NCBI RefSeq assembly: GCF_020559915.1
Contig: NZ_JAJCLZ010000001.1
Location: 272,472-336,471, forward strand
Length of the DNA: 64,000 bases
DNA from: Ruminococcus sp. 210702-SL.1.03
GTDB taxonomy: Bacteria > Bacillota > Clostridia > Oscillospirales > Ruminococcaceae
Direction: 5' to 3'
The notes beneath the pieces were generated by a model that did no database searches, was not told the origin of the DNA, and was given only the letters and a program-made list of their open reading frames with translations. Positions 42,215-50,904 of the stretch are shown piece by piece (the stretch's first letter is position 1; every line of letters starts with the position of its first letter). The translations under genes and the position numbers were made by a program.

Positions 42215-42506
42215 TCAGAATAAAAGATCAATGCGATGAAGAGAAATCTCGCACTTTCGCTTACAGACTTGCAACAGAGAGCGCTTTCGACGGCTGAAAA
42301 AAGCGCGCGGGTCTTGAAAATGCGTGTACCGTTCTCCGAGTGCGTTTAATAAACGCCGGTTCGGCGCCGTTATCCGTCGGGCATTATGTTCGTAATGCGC
42401 TGAGTGCTGCTTTTGTGGCAAAACACGGGTGGAACCGCGGTCTTTCATTATAATGAAATGTCGCCCCGAAGTTCTTAGAGAAAATTCTAAGGCTTCGGGG
42501 CTTTTT
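42215..42506 (+). promoter_or_regulatory. Threonine T-box leader
   Basis: The T-box core GGGTGGAACCGCGG lies at 42427-42440, followed by an intrinsic terminator (GCCCCGAAG/CTTCGGGGC, 42463-42501, then TTTTT). Stem I spans about 42225-42360, with an AG-rich CAGAGAG loop motif; GTGTACCGTTC near 42326 offers specifier ACC (threonine), matching the downstream thrS. Uncharged tRNA-Thr should stabilise the antiterminator and switch on the unit. The first gene after the leader is a small membrane protein, not thrS. Confidence 0.93.
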
Positions 42507-42557
42507 GTTTCATATTTTTACAGACTGCGAAACATATCAGGGAGGCAACAAATAAAA

Positions 42558-42932
42558 ATGCTTGCTTTGCGAAGAACGCTTGCGGCGCTCTGCTACACCG
42601 CAATGCTCGCCGCTGACGCCGCATCGACATACATAATATACGATTCGGTAACTGGCGGGATAACATATTACTACGGTATGCTGCTTTTTATACCGATATT
42701 CATATTTTCATACTGGATGTCGACTTTCTTTTCGCAGCTTACCTACGGCAGACAAAACGGGCGGCGGATAATGCCAAGCTGGCTGCGCACTATGCTCAAC
42801 GTCATCGGCAGCATCGCTAGTCTGGCGCTGATAGCTTTTTGGGGATACATTTACGTTACCCAGTCGCTTTACGACGCGCCGAACGAAAATCTGCTCGCGC
42901 CCGAAGCTTTTAAGATAAGTCAATACTTATAA
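42558..42932 (+). CDS. Small membrane protein in the thrS unit, unknown
   Basis: 124 residues from ATG at 42558, preceded by GGAGG. Membrane segments at about 8-24, 35-55 and 83-103; a polar loop with SQLTYGRQNGRR lies between the last two. No family recognised. It lies between the T-box terminator and thrS, 36 bp before thrS, so it would be induced by threonyl-tRNA starvation together with the synthetase. Confidence 0.75.
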   Translation: MLALRRTLAALCYTAMLAADAASTYIIYDSVTGGITYYYGMLLFIPIFIFSYWMSTFFSQLTYGRQNGRRIMPSWLRTMLNVIGSIASLALIAFWGYIYVTQSLYDAPNENLLAPEAFKISQYL

Positions 42933-42968
42933 CCACTTATAATGTATATAAATGAAAGGATGGTAATT

Positions 42969-44915
42969 ATGATAAAACTTACGCTCAAAGACGGCAGCGT
43001 CCGCGAAATTGAAAACGCTATGCCCGCCAGCGAGATAGTTAAGGGAATCGGAATGGGTCTTTACAAGGCTGCCTGCTGCGTAAAGATAAACGACGAGGTG
43101 AAAGACCTGCGCACCGTTATCGACAGCGACTGCGAGTTTGAAGTAATGACTTTCGACTCAAAGGCAGGCGCGGAAACGTTCCGCCACACCGCAGCGCACC
43201 TTATGGCGCAGGCTGTAAAGAATCTCTACCCCGAAGCAAAGCTGGCAAGAGGCCCTGCTACCGAAACGGGATTTTACTACGATTTTGAAGTTGCAAAGCC
43301 TTTCTCGCCCGAAGATCTGAAAAAGATAGAGGCTGAGATGAAGAAGCTCGCGAAAGAGGGCTGCCCTCTCGAACGTTTCGAGCTGCCCGCTGACGAGGCT
43401 GTAAAGCTGATGGAAGAGCGCGGCGAAACTTACAAGGTAGAGCTTATCCACAAGCACGACGACCGCGGCGAAGCGCTCAGCTTTTACAAACAGGGCGATT
43501 TCGTAGACCTTTGCGCAGGCCCGCACCTTATGAGCGTTGCGCCCGTAAAGGCTTTCAAACTGCTTTCATGTACCGGCGCTTACTGGGGCAAGGCTGACGA
43601 GGGCAGACAGCTTTCGCGTATCTACGGCACGGCTTTCCCGAAAGCTTCGCTGCTGGAAGCACACCTCAAGGCTATGGAAGAGGCTAAACTGCGCGACCAC
43701 AACAAGCTCGGCAGAGAGCTGGAATATTTCACCACGGTAGATACCATCGGTCAGGGTCTGCCCGTACTGCTGCCTAAGGGCGCGAGAGTAGTTCAGCTCC
43801 TCCAGCGCTGGGTAGAGGACGTTGAGCAGAGCAAAGGCTGCCTGCTTACCAAGACTCCCCTTTTCGCTAAGAGAGAGTTTTACAAGATCTCTGGTCACTG
43901 GGACCACTACCTCGACGGAATGTTCATTCTGGGCGACCCGTATGACGAGGAGAAGGAATGTTTCGCGCTGCGCCCGATGACTTGTCCTTTCCAGTATCAG
44001 GTATTTCTCAACAAGCCGCGTTCTTACCGCGACCTGCCTATGCGCCTTACCGAAACTTCCACGCTTTTCAGGAACGAGGACAGCGGCGAGATGCACGGAC
44101 TTATCCGCGTTCGCCAGTTCACAATCTCTGAGGGCCACTATATCCTGCGTCCCGACCAGCTGGAAGATGAATTTTCGGGCTGCTTAGAGCTTGCAAAATA
44201 TATGCTCGACACGGTAGGTCTGCTTCAGGACTGCACATTCAGATTCTCGCAGTGGGATCCCGCGAACCCGAACAACAAGTATGAGGGCACTAAGGAACAG
44301 TGGGAAGAAGCGCAGGCGGCTATGAAGAAGATACTCGACGACCTCGGCGTTGACTACGATATAGGCATCGACGAAGCGGCGTTCTACGGCCCTAAGCTCG
44401 ACATTCAGTACAAGAACGTTTACGGCAAGGAGGACACGCTGGTAACTATTCAGATAGATATGCTGCTGGCTCAGCGCTTCGGTATGTACTATGTCGATAA
44501 GGACGGTCAGAAGAAGCTGCCTTACATCATTCACAGAACTTCGCTGGGCTGCTACGAGCGCACGCTCGCTTACATGATCGAGCATTTTGCAGGCGTTCTG
44601 CCGCTCTGGCTCGCACCCGAGCAGGTACGCCTTATGCCGATAACAGCCGCGCAGAACGATTACGCGCGCTCCATCGCCGAAAAGCTCACCAACCTCGGCA
44701 TGAGAGTTACGGTAGACGACCGCGACGTGAACATCGGCCCGAAGATAAAGAACGGCAGACTCGAGCGTATTCCTTATATGCTGATAATCGGCGAAAAGGA
44801 AGCGGAGAGCGGCACGGTAACTGTTCGTTCGCGCAAAGAGGGCGAGCTGCCCGATATGCCGGTAAGCGACCTCATCAACAAGCTTGTAGAGGAAGTTGCT
44901 ACCAAGGCTAAGTAA
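42969..44915 (+). CDS. thrS: Threonyl-tRNA synthetase
   Basis: 648 residues from ATG at 42969 (AAAGGATGG upstream). N-terminal TGS domain (MIKLTLKDGSVREIENAM), editing domain with HTAAHLMAQAV and DLCAGPHL, class II core with FALRPMTCPF, FRNEDSGEMHGLIRVRQF and RTSLGCYERTLAYMIEH, and the C-terminal anticodon-binding domain. Zinc-ligand Cys is in RPMTCP. Charges tRNA-Thr; controlled by the T-box. Confidence 0.98.
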   Translation: MIKLTLKDGSVREIENAMPASEIVKGIGMGLYKAACCVKINDEVKDLRTVIDSDCEFEVMTFDSKAGAETFRHTAAHLMAQAVKNLYPEAKLARGPATETGFYYDFEVAKPFSPEDLKKIEAEMKKLAKEGCPLERFELPADEAVKLMEERGETYKVELIHKHDDRGEALSFYKQGDFVDLCAGPHLMSVAPVKAFKLLSCTGAYWGKADEGRQLSRIYGTAFPKASLLEAHLKAMEEAKLRDHNKLGRELEYFTTVDTIGQGLPVLLPKGARVVQLLQRWVEDVEQSKGCLLTKTPLFAKREFYKISGHWDHYLDGMFILGDPYDEEKECFALRPMTCPFQYQVFLNKPRSYRDLPMRLTETSTLFRNEDSGEMHGLIRVRQFTISEGHYILRPDQLEDEFSGCLELAKYMLDTVGLLQDCTFRFSQWDPANPNNKYEGTKEQWEEAQAAMKKILDDLGVDYDIGIDEAAFYGPKLDIQYKNVYGKEDTLVTIQIDMLLAQRFGMYYVDKDGQKKLPYIIHRTSLGCYERTLAYMIEHFAGVLPLWLAPEQVRLMPITAAQNDYARSIAEKLTNLGMRVTVDDRDVNIGPKIKNGRLERIPYMLIIGEKEAESGTVTVRSRKEGELPDMPVSDLINKLVEEVATKAK

Positions 44916-44933
44916 ACAACACAATATAAAAAC

Positions 44934-44972
44934 CAACGGCGTGCAGATCGTAAAAGACCTGCACGCCGTTTT
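44934..44972. terminator. thrS terminator
   Basis: AACGGCGTGCAG/CTGCACGCCGTT stem with TTTTTGC; also faces the convergent nucleotidyltransferase gene. Confidence 0.87.
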
Positions 44973-45015
44973 TGCTGTATTCTTAATGCTTTAAATCCAC
45001 ACTATTATAAATGTA

Positions 45016-45948
45016 TCAGCCCCAAAGCTTTTCGGGGTAAACGCCCGCCGCTATGTGCTCCTTAACAGCCGCCTGCGCCGCCGCCTTATCGACCGCATTG
45101 GTAACGCCGAACCACTTATCGGTGGTCTCAAACATCTTGCAGTCAGCCTCGCCATTGTGGATAAGCTCGTTTATGAACGAGGGCAGCAGATATTCCGCGT
45201 CGGGCGACTGGGAATTTGCAGCGAGGAACTTCTCAAAGCCATCGCCCAGTTTACCGATAAACTCGGGCGGGCAAGCCCACATATTCATAGAAACGTGCGT
45301 GTCCTCGCTAAGGGTCTGAAGCTCTTCCGACTCTTTGGAAACTGCGGCTACCATCTTGCCCTCAGCGCCGTTTTCGCGGTGTATCTTGTAAGTTTCAACG
45401 ATGTCGGTAAGCATAGCGTTTTCGTCAGCCGAGCATACGCCGCGGGTAACTGTGCCCACTGCGCTGAGCGTGTTTGCCGCCATGAAGCCTGGCATAGCGA
45501 GATGCAGCCTGCCGTCCGCAGGGTGGTCGGCAACGAGAAAATCGTGCATTTTCACGAAAGCCTGTCTGCCGTAAACGTCATCGGCATTGATGACCGCGAA
45601 AGGCTCGTTTACAACTCCGCGGCAGGCGAGCACGGCGTGGCCCGTGCCCCAAGGCTTAGTGCGCGAAACGCCAGCGTATTTTTCGGGAACGTCGGAGGTA
45701 TCCTGATAAACGTAATCGGTATCTATCTGCGCGGAAATGCGGTTACCGATCATTTCATCGAAAGCCGCCTTGATGTCTTTACGGATAATAAAAACGACCT
45801 TATTAAAGCCCGCAGCCTTAGCATCGAATATGGAGTAATCCATGATTATCTCGCCGTTAGGGCCTATGGGGTCGAGCTGCTTTATCTTACCCTCGCCGTA
45901 GCGAGTACCCAGACCCGCAGCCATTATTACCAAAGTTGTATTTTTCAT
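45016..45948 (-). CDS. Sugar-phosphate nucleotidyltransferase family protein
   Basis: 310 residues. N-terminal NTP-transferase motif VIMAAGLGTRYGEGKIKQL with IGPNGEIIMDYSI, and INADDVYGRQAF for metal and sugar binding. Single-domain nucleotidyltransferase of the RmlA/GlmU-like class, with no acyltransferase tail. The sugar is unknown; the neighbouring genes do not form a sugar pathway. Convergent with thrS. Confidence 0.85.
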   Translation of the reverse strand: MKNTTLVIMAAGLGTRYGEGKIKQLDPIGPNGEIIMDYSIFDAKAAGFNKVVFIIRKDIKAAFDEMIGNRISAQIDTDYVYQDTSDVPEKYAGVSRTKPWGTGHAVLACRGVVNEPFAVINADDVYGRQAFVKMHDFLVADHPADGRLHLAMPGFMAANTLSAVGTVTRGVCSADENAMLTDIVETYKIHRENGAEGKMVAAVSKESEELQTLSEDTHVSMNMWACPPEFIGKLGDGFEKFLAANSQSPDAEYLLPSFINELIHNGEADCKMFETTDKWFGVTNAVDKAAAQAAVKEHIAAGVYPEKLWG

Positions 45949-46026
45949 TTTTACGATCTCCCTTGAGTTTTATTTGTTCAAATTTTTACGAATTTTCGTG
46001 AATTTAATAATAATCCTGTAACAATT

Positions 46027-46055
46027 ATTATCGCATATTTTCGAGCAATTGTCAA
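46027..46055 (-). promoter_or_regulatory. Promoter of the nucleotidyltransferase gene
   Basis: Minus-strand TTGACA (46055-46050), 17-bp spacer, GATAAT (46032-46027). Confidence 0.8.
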
Positions 46056-46188
46056 CAGCTCTGCGCAAAAAATGTAACGAACGCACAAAATTTTACACCA
46101 AAATCAAAAATTCAGATAATCAAAACGTTTTCATTGTAACATCTAACATGATTTTTATTAAATATGCAGAAAACGTCACAATTTTTGA

Positions 46189-46217
46189 TTGACAGAGTGA
46201 GTTTTATGATGTATAAT
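46189..46217 (+). promoter_or_regulatory. Promoter of the SDR gene
   Basis: TTGACA (46189), 17-bp spacer, TATAAT (46212). Confidence 0.87.
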
Positions 46218-46277
46218 CAATAGAGTGAAAAACGGATACTCTGATTGGTGCAAAGAATTGAAAGAAGTGTGATATAC

Positions 46278-47036
46278 ATGGAAAAATGGGCACTTATTAC
46301 AGGCGCAAGTTCGGGCATCGGCGCTGAGCTTGCAAAGCTTTACGCAAGCCGCGGATACAACATAGCGTTAACTGCCAGACGTGCGGATAGGCTCGCAGAC
46401 CTCGCTATGAAGCTTCCCGCCAAAACGCGCATACTGGTGCACGACCTCGCCGACCGCGAAGAGTGCGAGGCGCTCTACGACGATGTTTCAGATCTGAACA
46501 TCGAGCTGCTCGTAAACTGCGCGGGATTCGGCGCGGTAGGAAAATTTGAAACTTTGGATCTCGACAGACAGATACAGATGACGGACATAAATTGCGTAGC
46601 CCCGCTGATACTGACGCATATGTTTTTGAAAGACTTCAAGTACCGCGACAAGGGCGCTATTTTAAATGTAGCGTCCTCGGCGGGACTGCTGCCGGGCGGA
46701 CCTAATATGGCGGTCTACTACGCCAGCAAAGCGTACCTCACATCGCTCACGAGCGCCATCGCGGAAGAGCTGCGCGCCGGCGGAAGCAGCGTGAAGATAG
46801 CCGCCCTCTGCCCCGGCCCCGTAGACACCGAGTTCAACGACGTGGCGGGCGTGAAATTCTCGCTTAAAGGCATCACCCCCGCCTACTGCGCGAAATGCGC
46901 GGCGCGCGGATTGGACAACGGCGAAGTTATCATCATACCGGAGGAAAAGATACGCCTGCTGAGCTTCGCGACCCGCTTCGCACCCCGCCGCCTGACCGTG
47001 GCGGTAACGGGATTACAGCAGAAGCGTAAAATATGA
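46278..47036 (+). CDS. Short-chain dehydrogenase/reductase
   Basis: 252 residues from ATG at 46278. The NAD(P) motif ITGASSGIGAEL is at about 7-18, NCAGFG near 78, the catalytic Ser in NVASSAGLLPGG and YYASKAY near 150-156. Classic SDR resembling YvrD/YqjQ-type oxidoreductases; an Arg pair (TARRADR) after the second strand suggests NADP(H). The substrate is unknown. Monocistronic. Confidence 0.9.
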   Translation: MEKWALITGASSGIGAELAKLYASRGYNIALTARRADRLADLAMKLPAKTRILVHDLADREECEALYDDVSDLNIELLVNCAGFGAVGKFETLDLDRQIQMTDINCVAPLILTHMFLKDFKYRDKGAILNVASSAGLLPGGPNMAVYYASKAYLTSLTSAIAEELRAGGSSVKIAALCPGPVDTEFNDVAGVKFSLKGITPAYCAKCAARGLDNGEVIIIPEEKIRLLSFATRFAPRRLTVAVTGLQQKRKI

Positions 47037-47149
47037 ACGCATATAAGTAAAATGCAAAATGCGAATATTTTCACCTAACAGGCATAATTTTGTTTAAAAT
47101 TTATCACAATTAACCATAAAACGATTACAAAGTTTGTGCAATAATACGA

Positions 47150-47178
47150 TTGAAAAAAAGGCGGAAATAAAGTAAAAT
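47150..47178 (+). promoter_or_regulatory. Promoter of the Ser/Thr-rich surface-protein gene
   Basis: TTGAAA (47150), 17-bp spacer, TAAAAT (47173). The leader of about 85 nt contains a short ACGTATAG/CTATGCGT hairpin near 47192-47213. Confidence 0.72.
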
Positions 47179-47264
47179 AGTAATATGGAAAACGTATAGC
47201 TATAACTATGCGTAGAAAACAATATCTTATATCAGTAATTATTTTGGAAAGGAAGTAACTACTT

Positions 47265-48290
47265 ATGAAACTTAAGAAAGTTTTTGCCGGAATGGCTGCT
47301 TCTGCGATCGCCATGTCCGTTTGTGCAATGACATCTGCAACTACTGCTTCTGCTCTCGATACTGAGGGTCACGCAGGTATCGCGTTCCAGACCAACACTA
47401 CCTGGAACTTCCGCGACCTTTACGGCACCGACGGCACCGACGTATTCCCTGCTGCTAAGGTAGGCGTACAGGGCGGCGCATATGGTAACGGCTCTGTAGA
47501 GTGCAGCGATACCACCATTCAGTATGATGGTACTTACACCGTATCTATCGCTACCAGCGGTAAGATCGAAGAGGCTAACACCGATAAGGCTGACAACGAA
47601 AAGGGCTTCTACCTCAACGAGGAAAAGACCCTTACCAGAAAAGACTCTCCTTGGTCTATGCTCTGCAACTATGAGGCTGCTGAGTCTGACAACAGCGACC
47701 TGACTCAGGATCAGATCGAGTGGGTAGAGGGCGGAAAGACCGATAAGTTCAACATGCTCTCCATCACCACCGATATTCCCTGCGAATACAATGACGATGA
47801 CAAGCCCGAGATCAACGGCACTGTTGTTGAAGTAAGCGACATCACTGTTGATATGTGCGGCACTCAGTACACTGCTACCGGCGACGACGTCAAGTACAAG
47901 TCTGACGTTGACACCCTCACAGTTGCTCTTATCAACACTTATGGCGACAGCACCATCGACCCTGCGGCTATGCCTGCTTCTGATGGCACTATCACCGTAA
48001 CCTTCACCGTAAAGGGACTCGGCGAAGATCCTAACAAGGGCGGCGACAGCTCTTCTGAGGGCGGAAACAGCTCCAACACCTCTTCTACCTCCAGCGGATC
48101 GACCTCCAGCACTAAGGGCGGCAGCAACGGCGGCAGCGGTTCGACCTCTAAGGCTTCGACCACCAGCACCACTTCTTCCGCTGCTGAAAGCGACAAGACT
48201 GCAAACGCTGAGGCCGGTGCACCTGCAGGAATCGCTCTTGCACTTGCTGCAGTAGCAGGCGCTGCTGTTGTAGTATCCCGCAAGAAGTAA
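47265..48290 (+). CDS. Secreted Ser/Thr-rich surface protein with C-terminal anchor
   Basis: 341 residues. Signal peptide 1-30 (ATTASA-L), an acidic extracellular beta-rich domain (about 32-250), a Ser/Thr/Gly linker of about 60 residues and a C-terminal hydrophobic segment ending VVVSRKK, i.e. signal, domain, glycosylatable linker, membrane tail. Codons favour GCT, TCT and ACC, unlike neighbouring genes, suggesting high expression. Same plan as the protein at 25160. Function unknown; may bind carbohydrate. Confidence 0.8.
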   Translation: MKLKKVFAGMAASAIAMSVCAMTSATTASALDTEGHAGIAFQTNTTWNFRDLYGTDGTDVFPAAKVGVQGGAYGNGSVECSDTTIQYDGTYTVSIATSGKIEEANTDKADNEKGFYLNEEKTLTRKDSPWSMLCNYEAAESDNSDLTQDQIEWVEGGKTDKFNMLSITTDIPCEYNDDDKPEINGTVVEVSDITVDMCGTQYTATGDDVKYKSDVDTLTVALINTYGDSTIDPAAMPASDGTITVTFTVKGLGEDPNKGGDSSSEGGNSSNTSSTSSGSTSSTKGGSNGGSGSTSKASTTSTTSSAAESDKTANAEAGAPAGIALALAAVAGAAVVVSRKK

Positions 48291-48324
48291 TTTCAACATC
48301 TAACACAATTTAGATATTTTGCAA

Positions 48325-48353
48325 AAGGAACTTCTATTCAGGAGTTCCTTTTG
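48325..48353 (+). terminator. Terminator of the surface-protein gene
   Basis: AAAAGGAACT/AGTTCCTTTT stem; the right arm itself forms the T run. Confidence 0.78.
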
Positions 48354-48415
48354 TTGCATTATGCACAAAAATACATATTTCGACCTGAGCCGACGAAAAA
48401 AATTTCAAATAGGTA

Positions 48416-48444
48416 TAGACAAAAGCTTAAAATTATTGTATAAT
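48416..48444 (+). promoter_or_regulatory. Promoter of rsmD-coaD
   Basis: TAGACA (48416), 17-bp spacer, TATAAT (48439). Confidence 0.75.
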
Positions 48445-48481
48445 TATTGTATGCAAATAAATTTATCGAAGGAATAAAAAT

Positions 48482-49033
48482 ATGAGAGTTATAACAGGCT
48501 CCGCGAGGGGCAGAAAGCTTAAAACGCTTGATTCGATGGACATTCGCCCAACGCCTGACGCGGTAAAAGAAGCTATTTTTTCAATTATACAGTTTGACGT
48601 GCAAAATGCTTCGGTGCTCGATCTTTTCGGCGGCAGCGGTCAGCTTGGAATAGAGGCGCTGAGCCGCGGCGCGGCGCACTGCGTTTTCGTTGACAAAAGC
48701 AGCGAGGCTATCGGCGTGATAAAGGAAAATCTTGCCGCCTGCAAGCTCGCCGCAAACACGCGCGTTCTGCATATGGATAGTTTGGAGTACCTGCAAGTCG
48801 CGAAATCGGGGCTGGACATCGTGCTGATGGACCCGCCTTACCGCAACGGTCTGCTGGAAAAGGCTCTGCCGCTCATCGGCAAAAAGCTCAACGCGGGCGC
48901 GTTCGTTATCTGCGAGCACGAGAGCGAGCTTACCCTGCCCGACGAGTTCGACGGGCTGACGCTTCACAAGAGATACCGCTACGGCAAGGTCGCGGTGACG
49001 GTATACCGCTCGCCTGCGGAAGAAGAGCTTTGA
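48482..49033 (+). CDS. rsmD: 16S rRNA (guanine966-N2)-methyltransferase
   Basis: 183 residues. MRVITGSARGRKLKT, RPTPDAVKEAIFSI, the SAM motif DLFGGSGQLGIEALSRGA and the target-base motif MDPPYRN are characteristic of RsmD. Methylates G966 of 16S rRNA. First gene of the rsmD-coaD operon common in Firmicutes. Confidence 0.95.
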   Translation: MRVITGSARGRKLKTLDSMDIRPTPDAVKEAIFSIIQFDVQNASVLDLFGGSGQLGIEALSRGAAHCVFVDKSSEAIGVIKENLAACKLAANTRVLHMDSLEYLQVAKSGLDIVLMDPPYRNGLLEKALPLIGKKLNAGAFVICEHESELTLPDEFDGLTLHKRYRYGKVAVTVYRSPAEEEL

Positions 49034-49049
49034 GTGCGGGGTGCGGAAG

Positions 49050-49547
49050 ATGAGAATAGCGGTTTGCCCGGGCAGCTTCGACCCGGTAACTAAAGGACAC
49101 CTCGACATAATCGAGCGCGCCTCGCGGCTTTTCGACAAGGTCATCGTGCTCGTTTCATTCAACCCCAGCAAACGCACCACGGCGGCTTTCACGATAGAAG
49201 AGCGAATGAAGCTGATAATGCGCGTTACCGAGGGCATGGAAAACGTGCTCGTCGACTGCAACTCTGGTCTGCTGGCGGACTACCTCGAACAGACGGGGGC
49301 TTGCGCGATAGTAAAAGGTCTGCGCGCGGTCTCGGACTTCGAGTACGAATTTCAGATGGCGCTCGCAAACAAAAAGCTTTACCCGAAAGCGGAAACAGTA
49401 TTTTTGACCACCAGTACCGAAAATATGTATCTCTCCTCAAGCGTTGTAAAAGAGATAGCGAGCTTGGGCGGAGATATTTCGGGATTTGTGCCGCCTGAGA
49501 TACTGGACGACATAAAAGAGCGGCTGTTTTTAAAAGATCACAAATAA
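49050..49547 (+). CDS. coaD: Phosphopantetheine adenylyltransferase
   Basis: 165 residues. RIAVCPGSFDPVTKGHLDII has the TxGH nucleotidyl-transfer motif; YLSSSVVKEIASLGGDISGFVP is the conserved C-terminus. Fourth step of coenzyme A synthesis. Lies 16 bp after rsmD. A GTG nine bases before the ATG is an alternative start. Confidence 0.96.
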   Translation: MRIAVCPGSFDPVTKGHLDIIERASRLFDKVIVLVSFNPSKRTTAAFTIEERMKLIMRVTEGMENVLVDCNSGLLADYLEQTGACAIVKGLRAVSDFEYEFQMALANKKLYPKAETVFLTTSTENMYLSSSVVKEIASLGGDISGFVPPEILDDIKERLFLKDHK

Positions 49548-49574
49548 ATTTACATATGAAAGGATGTTTATAAA

Positions 49575-50147
49575 ATGAACTTTGACGAGATCATTGAGAT
49601 GATGGAAGATCTGCTAGATAATTCTTCGGCAGTGCCTTTCTCGAACAAAAAAGTTATCGACTGCGAACAGATGAGAGATTACATCGACACGCTGCGCCTC
49701 AACCTGCCCGGCGAGATCAAGAAAGCTAAGGAAACGCAGAGCAATAAAGACGCCATAATCGCCGACGCCAAGAAAGAGGCTGAGAACATAAAGAAGCAGG
49801 CGGACGAGCTTGTGGAAGCCGCTAAGGACAAGGCACGCGAAATCGTCAGCGAGACCGAGATAATCCGTCAGGCTAAGGAGTACGCAGCGCAGATGATCCG
49901 TCAGGCGCAGGAACAGGCTGACGAGATAGTTGCGAGCGCTAAGGACAAGGACGCAGAGATCCGCCGCGCGCTTTCCGACAGCGTGAACACTTCCCTTTCA
50001 GACGCAAAGAATGTGCTGGAGAAGAACCTCCGCGACGTAGTAGCGACCATCGAAGCAGTTGAAAAGCTCAACGCGCCCAAGGAAGCACCCGCTGAAGCTG
50101 CTGAGGAAAAGGCTGAGGAAACCGCGCAGCCCGCTGAAGCTAAATAA
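49575..50147 (+). CDS. Coiled-coil protein of the rsmD-coaD unit
   Basis: 190 residues, almost all helix. A short N-terminal region (MNFDEIIEMMEDLLDNSSAV) precedes a long coiled coil (about 45-160) with many IxxAKKEAE-type heptads, then an acidic Ala/Pro/Glu tail. No signal or membrane segment. Similar genes follow coaD in many Clostridia, often named ATPase or DivIVA-like, but no Walker motif is present here. Function unknown. Confidence 0.8.
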   Translation: MNFDEIIEMMEDLLDNSSAVPFSNKKVIDCEQMRDYIDTLRLNLPGEIKKAKETQSNKDAIIADAKKEAENIKKQADELVEAAKDKAREIVSETEIIRQAKEYAAQMIRQAQEQADEIVASAKDKDAEIRRALSDSVNTSLSDAKNVLEKNLRDVVATIEAVEKLNAPKEAPAEAAEEKAEETAQPAEAK

Positions 50148-50164
50148 TTTTTTCACACACATAA

Positions 50165-50195
50165 AAAAGCGAGGGGCTGTAAAAAGTCCCTCGTT
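50165..50195. terminator. Bidirectional terminator after the coaD operon
   Basis: AGCGAGGG/CCCTCG stem with T-rich flanks on both sides; convergent genes end on either side. Confidence 0.78.
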
Positions 50196-50216
50196 TTGGT
50201 TTAAGGCACATTTTCG

Positions 50217-50873
50217 TCACTTGCACTCGCGCTCGAGTATCGCAATAACGCCCGATAGGTCGTCGCAGACGCCGAAAAGCTTCGCGCGCGTTTCATCGTC
50301 GGGCTGCGAGAGGTCGGGTATCATCACGGGCTTGCAGCCTGCGCGGTACGCCGATGTAACGCCGTTTGGCGAATCCTCCAGTGCTATGCACTCGGCGGGG
50401 TCAAGACCCAGCTTCTGCGCGCCGACCAAATATGTATCAGGCTCCGGCTTGCCGTTGGCGATCATATCGCCGCAGACGAACTCATCAAAATAATCGTAAA
50501 CGCCCACGCTTTTGAGATACCGCGCGGTGCGCTCGCGGTCGGTGGCAGTGCAGACGGCGCATTTCAGCCCGCTCGCCGCGATGTACTCCAGCAGCTCGTC
50601 AAGCCCCTTTTTCTTTTCAATGCCGTTTTCCGCGATAAAAGCGTTCATCAGCTCGATGCGTTTCGCGCGAACGGCTTTGTAGTCGAAATCCTCGCCGAAA
50701 ATGCCTTTAAGGTGCGGCTCGGAATACTTCGCCGCCAGCGAGCGTATGCCGAGAACGTGCTCGGGGGTCATGGGGTAGCCGAAAGAGCGCGCCGATTCGC
50801 ACCAAAAACGGCTCAGCAGCTTTTCGGTATCCACCATAAGCCCGTCCATATCAAACAAAATGCCTTTTATCAT
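50217..50873 (-). CDS. HAD-family hydrolase (phosphoglucomutase/phosphatase-like)
   Basis: 218 residues from ATG at 50873, where AAAGGTGG fits; a GTG four codons earlier lies in the SD. HAD motif I ILFDMDGLMVDTE with the nucleophile Asp, motif II CTATDRERT, motif III with Lys (GDMIANGKPEPD) and motif IV ALEDSPNGV. Cap type of beta-phosphoglucomutase-like phosphatases. Substrate unknown. Start region faces an AraC gene divergently. Confidence 0.92.
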   Translation of the reverse strand: MIKGILFDMDGLMVDTEKLLSRFWCESARSFGYPMTPEHVLGIRSLAAKYSEPHLKGIFGEDFDYKAVRAKRIELMNAFIAENGIEKKKGLDELLEYIAASGLKCAVCTATDRERTARYLKSVGVYDYFDEFVCGDMIANGKPEPDTYLVGAQKLGLDPAECIALEDSPNGVTSAYRAGCKPVMIPDLSQPDDETRAKLFGVCDDLSGVIAILERECK

Positions 50874-50904
50874 CGTAAAAACCACCTTTCAGGAGTTGTT
50901 ATTT

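Noticed and set aside
42429..42557. N-terminal extension of the small membrane protein into the T-box
   Set aside because: The extension would be translated from inside the T-box antiterminator and lacks an SD; GGAGG stands before ATG 42558.
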